From Dehalococcoidia bacterium (lineage in GTDB: Bacteria; Chloroflexota; Dehalococcoidia; Dehalococcoidales; RBG-16-60-22), in NCBI GenBank assembly GCA_030615655.1, contig JAUWYU010000050.1:1-8905 (forward strand): a stretch of DNA of 8,905 nucleotides, written 5' to 3'. The translations under genes and the position numbers were made by a program. Under the pieces are notes generated by a model that saw only the letters and a program-made list of their open reading frames with translations, did not search any database and was not told the DNA's origin. Below are positions 6,163 to 8,905 of the stretch, piece after piece. How positions within the stretch are numbered: the first letter of the stretch is position 1; the number at the start of each line of letters is the position of its first letter.

Positions 6163-6465
6163 CTACGCGCGCGTACCCTTGAGTGGAGACGTCCCGAAAT
6201 CGCCCGCCTTTATCTCCCCGGAGATGTCATCGCCGGTCACCTTGAGCTTGTAACCGAGATTCATCTTGCCCATCGGTCCGCTTATCTCCATTTCCCAGGC
6301 AACATCGTCCCCGCTTACGGTACCGCCGCTGAACTCCTGCAGGCCACCCATGGAGCTATCCACGCTGCCGCTAAGAGCAGCCCCATCCGCCTTGAGCGTT
6401 AACTTCGCCGTCTGCTTGCCCATTGGTGTGTCAATCTCGATATTATAAGTCCCGTCAACAGCCAT
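6163..6465 (-). CDS. Small beta-rich protein made of two 50-residue halves, function unknown
   Basis: The 100-residue protein has no signal peptide, no membrane helix and no Cys. Its alternating hydrophobic pattern and many Gly/Asp turns indicate an all-beta fold. It is an internal duplication at exactly 50 residues. PMGK is at 14-17 and 64-67, LK at 24-25 and 74-75, G at 28 and 78, SG at 32-33 and 82-83, EI at 10-11 and 60-61, and G at 47 and 97. I count 14 of 50 identical positions. The ATG follows AAGGAG by about 9 nt, and it has its own promoter. The ending GxFGTxPLKGTRA reminds me of small hypothetical beta proteins in other bacteria, but I cannot name a family or function. It lies alone between the two repeat copies. 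No terminator is seen after it. Confidence 0.8.
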   Translation of the reverse strand: MAVDGTYNIEIDTPMGKQTAKLTLKADGAALSGSVDSSMGGLQEFSGGTVSGDDVAWEMEISGPMGKMNLGYKLKVTGDDISGEIKAGDFGTSPLKGTRA

Positions 6466-6529
6466 TATCTTCTCTCCTTACAAAGTTAAAAATTAATACC
6501 GTTTCTCCCAGGTTGGTAAAACTGAATGC

Positions 6530-6558
6530 ATATTAGCAATATAACCATTAATTGTCAA
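6530..6558 (-). promoter_or_regulatory. Promoter of the 100-residue beta-rich protein gene
   Basis: On the minus strand there is TTGACA (6553-6558, perfect), a 17-nt spacer, and TAATAT (6530-6535, 4/6). Transcription would start near 6523, giving a leader of nearly 60 nt that includes the AAGGAG site. The AT-rich surroundings contrast with the GC-rich repeat lying 45 nt upstream. Confidence 0.65.
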
Positions 6559-6602
6559 CTCATGGGATAAAGGCTCTATTTGCATTTGTTTTAGAGGTTT
6601 TA

Positions 6603-6901
6603 CCTCACCCCTGACCCCTCTCCAACCCTTTGATTATCTTTTCCCACCCGGCTTGCCCGCCGTAGCTTTAGCGTAGGCTGGCCGCCCAGTATCATCTGCG
6701 GCTTATTCCGTAAGATACCACCCCCACCCCTCCAAGGGGAGTAGCTCGCGAAGAGGGGCGCCAGCCCCTCTTACAAATATTTCCCCCTCTCCAAACATAT
6801 ATTTCTATGTCTTCATACCATCTACAGTTTGGAGAGGGGGTTCATCCTGAAGGTTCACCCTGAAGGGATTAAGGGGGTGAGGTTAAGACGGGGTGAGGCT
6901 A
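6603..6901. repeat. Structured GC-rich repeat, copy 2
   Basis: This is the second copy of the unit at 5701-5964, at a constant offset of 937 nt (core 6638-6901). It keeps the short hairpin (arms 6751-6759 and 6764-6772, loop GCCA), the 14-bp perfect stem (6783-6796 with 6827-6840), and the tandem 13-mers (6841-6853 and 6854-6866). Its outer inverted pair reads CCTCACCCC (6603-6611) against GGGGTGAGG, present twice on the right (6874-6882 and 6890-6898). It lies between the terminator of the bfn operon and the promoter of the beta-rich protein gene. No coding potential is apparent. Confidence 0.85.
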
Positions 6902-6916
6902 CAGATAATACCCTCT

Positions 6917-6947
6917 CAATAAAATAAGCCCTGAATATTAGGGCTTA
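6917..6947 (-). terminator. Rho-independent terminator of the bfn operon
   Basis: On the minus strand an 8-bp perfect stem, TAAGCCCT and AGGGCTTA (6925-6947) with a 7-nt loop, is followed by TTTTATTG. It lies 35 nt after the stop of the zinc-ribbon gene. The U-rich tract is on the minus-strand side and the stem is only moderately GC-rich, so efficiency is likely moderate. Confidence 0.75.
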
Positions 6948-6982
6948 CCGGTGAATCGCAAATGGGTTCCTAAACTCTGTAT

Positions 6983-7309
6983 TCACCCCTGATTAAAAAG
7001 ACGGGGGAAATCGCCATCAAAATCCTTTAAAAACTTGTGCATATCCAGCAGGTCATCCTCCCTGACACCCTCGAGGTCTTTGAATCTCTCCAGCTCCGCC
7101 TCGGTAAGGTCGGTAATAACCTCGGGCTTCGCATCTTCCCTGATTATAGCCGCCACCAGACACCCCACGTGACACGACGAGCATATAACCTTCAGAAACC
7201 ACAGCTCCTCGCTATGCTCAATGATATCAATATGGGCTTCCTCGTAGTGCTGTCCGCAGGAACCACACCTTATCGAAGCTATCATCCTCTTAATCAGACC
7301 CTCTTCCAT
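6983..7309 (-). CDS. Small CxxC zinc-ribbon-like protein, function unknown
   Basis: The 108-residue protein has two CxxC knuckles, C15-x2-C18 (CGSC) and C43-x2-C46 (CSSC), plus C50, separated by about 25 residues. This is the layout of a zinc ribbon. The C-terminal half (about 60-108) is acidic and probably helical. There is no membrane segment or signal peptide. A TTG one codon upstream (7312) is also possible. The ATG at 7309 is preferred because AGGAG lies 8 nt before it. It begins 35 nt after the stop of the bifunctional-nuclease gene and the terminator follows, so the two form one transcript. I recognise no named family. A nucleic-acid or protein-binding accessory role is only a guess. 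Confidence 0.82.
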   Translation of the reverse strand: MEEGLIKRMIASIRCGSCGQHYEEAHIDIIEHSEELWFLKVICSSCHVGCLVAAIIREDAKPEVITDLTEAELERFKDLEGVREDDLLDMHKFLKDFDGDFPRLFNQG

Positions 7310-7344
7310 CAACGTAGCTCCTGTAGCGGCTCTGACGCGATTAT

Positions 7345-7896
7345 CTAAGACTTGCGCTTATCGAAATCATCCAGGTCAAGAGTGTTAATGAAATCATAGA
7401 AAGCCGACATCTTCTTCTTCATCTCCTCGTCGACAACCCCTCCTCCCCTGCCACCAGCCTCCTCTCCCTCTTCGAAGATAGGCTTACCTGTCTCCCCGTC
7501 CAGCAAGATGCCCGCCTTGTCCAGCACCGATTCATCAGCGAAAATCGGCACCCCCGTCCTCACCGCCAGCGCCAGCGCATCGCTCGGGCGCGAGTCCACC
7601 TCCACCTGCTTCCCATCCACATCAAGAACGACCTTGGCATAAAAGGTGTCACTCTTGAGGTCGTTGACAATGATAGAACTGACCACCGCCCCCAGCGTAT
7701 CGATAACCGAGCTCAGCAGGTCATGAGTCAAAGGCCGGGGAACGGACACACCCTGCAGCTTTACCGCTATCGCGTCCGCCTCGGCCGGACCTATCCAGAT
7801 AGGCAGATAGCGGTCCGACGCCTTCTCCTTCAGAATTACCACGCGCTGGTAATTCATCAGACTTACCCGAATACTGTCAATACTCATCTCTATCAT
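7345..7896 (-). CDS. Bifunctional nuclease family protein (BFN/DUF151)
   Basis: The 183-residue product matches the BFN/DUF151 domain over about residues 1-130. Marks are YLPIWIGPAEADAIA (30-44), RPLTHDLL (54-61), and SRPSDALALAVRTGVPIFADESVL (from 102), whose RPSDA core is the family hallmark. Family members are described as having DNase/RNase activity in plants, and bacterial members are mostly uncharacterised. The C-terminal ~50 residues are Gly/Glu-rich and then charged, without a UVR motif. The ORF can be extended to a TTG at 7923. The ATG at 7896 is preferred because GGGAGG lies 7 nt upstream. It is the first gene of a two-gene operon and diverges from the PEP synthase gene. Confidence 0.9.
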   Translation of the reverse strand: MIEMSIDSIRVSLMNYQRVVILKEKASDRYLPIWIGPAEADAIAVKLQGVSVPRPLTHDLLSSVIDTLGAVVSSIIVNDLKSDTFYAKVVLDVDGKQVEVDSRPSDALALAVRTGVPIFADESVLDKAGILLDGETGKPIFEEGEEAGGRGGGVVDEEMKKKMSAFYDFINTLDLDDFDKRKS

Positions 7897-7936
7897 GACC
7901 TGGCCTCCCTCCCCTTTTCTCAACCGGTGTCTCTAA

Positions 7937-7966
7937 ATTCTAACCCCATATCAACAACCCTGTCAA
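7937..7966 (-). promoter_or_regulatory. Promoter of the bfn operon
   Basis: On the minus strand there is TTGACA (7961-7966, perfect), an 18-nt spacer, and TAGAAT (7937-7942, 5/6). The predicted start is near 7930, giving a leader of about 34 nt that includes the GGGAGG site. This also argues against the TTG at 7923 as the start codon. Confidence 0.7.
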
Positions 7967-8047
7967 ATAATACACTAATATTCCATTATCGGTAAAATTT
8001 ATCACTGATTTCCCCACTACCCTGCCATATTTCAGGGGTTGACACAC

Positions 8048-8077
8048 TTGTTTTAATTTTCACCAAACCTGTATAAT
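8048..8077 (+). promoter_or_regulatory. Likely promoter of the PEP synthase gene
   Basis: There is a perfect TATAAT at 8072-8077. The best-spaced -35 candidate is TTGTTT (8048-8053, 3/6, 18-nt spacer). A perfect TTGACA at 8039-8044 is 27 nt away, too far for normal pairing. Transcription would start around 8084, about 40 nt before the ATG. Confidence 0.55.
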
Positions 8078-8090
8078 ATTTATGGTTAAA

Positions 8091-8107
8091 ATCAGGTAAA
8101 TCCTGAT
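8091..8107. promoter_or_regulatory. Palindrome in the PEP synthase leader, possible operator
   Basis: ATCAGG (8091-8096) and CCTGAT (8102-8107) form a perfect inverted pair around TAAAT. The centre lies about 15 nt after the predicted transcription start and about 25 nt before the ATG. The size and symmetry suit a dimeric regulator or a small leader hairpin. It is too short and too lightly paired to act as a terminator. Confidence 0.35.
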
Positions 8108-8123
8108 AAAAAACGGAGGTATA

Positions 8124-8905
8124 ATGAAGAAAGGCCAAAAAATAATCGTCTGGTTCAACGAAGTAACCAAACAGGACATACCCCTCGTTGGCGGCAAAGG
8201 AGCCAATCTCGGCGAGATGACCAATGCCGGTATTCCCGTCCCGCAGGGATTTATCGTCACCGCCCCCACTTATTTCGACTTTATCGAAAAAGCAGGTATC
8301 GCCGACAAAATCAAGTCCCTGCTCGACCCCGTAGACGTTCACAACAGCAAACAGCTCCAGGATATTGCCGCTAAAATCCAGAAGATAATAGAAGATGCCG
8401 ACATGCCTCCCGAGATAGCCGGGGAAATTGAGCAAGCTTATATCAAGATGGGCAAAGGCCTCGTTGCCGTACGCTCTTCAGCCACCGCCGAAGACCTTCC
8501 GGAGGCCTCCTTCGCCGGCCAGCAGGCCACTTTCCTCAACGTGCAGGGCGAAAAAAACGTGGTGAGGGCCGTCCAGGACTGCTGGGCGTCGCTCTTCGGT
8601 GCGCGCGCTATCTTCTACCGCCAGGAACAGGGTTTTGAACACTTTAAGGTGGGCATCGCCGTCCCCGTGCAGCATATGGTACAGTCAGCGTCTGCCGGTG
8701 TTATGTTCACCATAGAGCCCACCACCAGTAACAGGGAAAAGATTACTATTGAAGCTGTACTGGGACTCGGTGAAATGATTGTCTCCGGAGATGTCACCCC
8801 TGACCATTACACCATCAGCAAAGACGGGATGAAAATCCTGGAGAAGGAAATCAAGAAGCAGGAATGGAAGCTGGTAAAGAAAGAGGGCGGCACCGGTAGG
8901 GAAGA
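8124..8905 (+). CDS. ppsA: Phosphoenolpyruvate synthase, N-terminal part (runs off the window)
   Basis: PEP synthase converts pyruvate, ATP and water to PEP, AMP and phosphate, feeding gluconeogenesis. The first 260 codons are present and open to the window edge. They cover the N-terminal ATP-binding (PPDK/PEP-utilising) domain: LVGGKGANLGEMTNAGIPVPQGF (from residue 21), VAVRSSATAEDLPEASFAGQQ (114-134) and AGVMFTIEP (191-199). The phosphohistidine and PEP-binding domains would lie to the right. The DLPEASFAGQQ form and single start favour PEP synthase over pyruvate phosphate dikinase, but the missing C-terminus leaves a little doubt. The ATG follows a GGAGGT site (8115-8120) with a short spacer. 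Confidence 0.9.
   Translation, partial: MKKGQKIIVWFNEVTKQDIPLVGGKGANLGEMTNAGIPVPQGFIVTAPTYFDFIEKAGIADKIKSLLDPVDVHNSKQLQDIAAKIQKIIEDADMPPEIAGEIEQAYIKMGKGLVAVRSSATAEDLPEASFAGQQATFLNVQGEKNVVRAVQDCWASLFGARAIFYRQEQGFEHFKVGIAVPVQHMVQSASAGVMFTIEPTTSNREKITIEAVLGLGEMIVSGDVTPDHYTISKDGMKILEKEIKKQEWKLVKKEGGTGRE

Noticed and set aside
6164..6175. Perfect 12-bp palindrome TACGCGCGCGTA over the stop of the beta-protein gene
   Set aside because: It is explained by the codons for Thr-Arg-Ala plus stop and has no T-run after it. It is too isolated to call a regulatory site or terminator.
6013..6402. 129-codon plus-strand ORF across the spacer and the beta-protein gene
   Set aside because: More than half lies antisense to the well-supported minus-strand gene at 6163-6465, and the rest comes from the repeat-like spacer. 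It has no family resemblance, and its residue composition follows the GC-rich repeat.
5680..6901. Repeat pair as an insertion sequence or CRISPR array
   Set aside because: There is no transposase reading frame in either copy, only two units 937 bp apart, and no short regular repeat-spacer pattern.
8039..8077. TTGACA at 8039 paired with TATAAT at 8072 as the ppsA promoter
   Set aside because: The spacer would be 27 nt, well outside 16-19. A weaker but properly spaced TTGTTT was used instead.
7986..8435. 149-codon minus-strand ORF opposite the start of ppsA
   Set aside because: It is antisense to the clear PEP synthase reading frame and its promoter, so it is a shadow of codon usage on the other strand.

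Overview
The window most likely comes from a Chloroflexota bacterium of the Dehalococcoidia type. This is inferred from the look of the F1Fo ATP synthase proteins, the presence of a bifunctional-nuclease (DUF151) gene and a PEP synthase, mid-range GC content, and intergenic GC-rich palindromic repeats. No search was run, so the phylum is a moderate-confidence inference.

Positions 1-5652 hold most of an ATP synthase operon read on the minus strand. A sigma70-like promoter (TTGACC-18-TATCAT) at 5623-5652 precedes an atpI-like gene, then atpB (a), atpE (c), a 35-residue one-helix membrane ORF, atpF (b), atpH (delta), atpA (alpha), an inserted Cys-rich DUF3795 gene, atpG (gamma) and the first ten codons of atpD (beta). 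atpD and presumably atpC continue outside the window. Fo makes the ion path (a, c-ring, b) and F1 makes ATP (alpha, beta, gamma, delta, epsilon). Two genes do not belong to the standard set: the tiny ORF between atpE and atpF, and the AT-richer DUF3795 gene between atpA and atpG. Several starts are better placed internally than at the longest ORF. atpA in particular should start at the GTG at 2816, which puts its P-loop lysine at residue 175, as in E. coli.

Positions 5653-6982 are mostly non-coding. They carry two direct copies, 937 bp apart, of a 264-bp GC-rich repeat with strong internal hairpins. Between the copies is a 100-residue beta-rich protein gene with its own promoter; the protein is two tandem 50-residue halves. 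A fragmentary inverted copy of the repeat's head lies next to copy 1.

Positions 6917-7966 are a two-gene minus-strand operon with promoter and rho-independent terminator: a bifunctional nuclease (BFN/DUF151) protein followed by a small CxxC zinc-ribbon-like protein. Diverging from it, and running off the right edge, is the N-terminal third of a phosphoenolpyruvate synthase gene, with a short palindrome between its promoter and ribosome binding site.

Most of the window is ordinary housekeeping gene content. I see no defence system, CRISPR array, transposase, tRNA or rRNA. The points worth a second look are the two extra genes in the atp operon, the duplicated structured repeat, the self-duplicated beta protein, and an extra N-terminal helix with a CxxC on subunit a.
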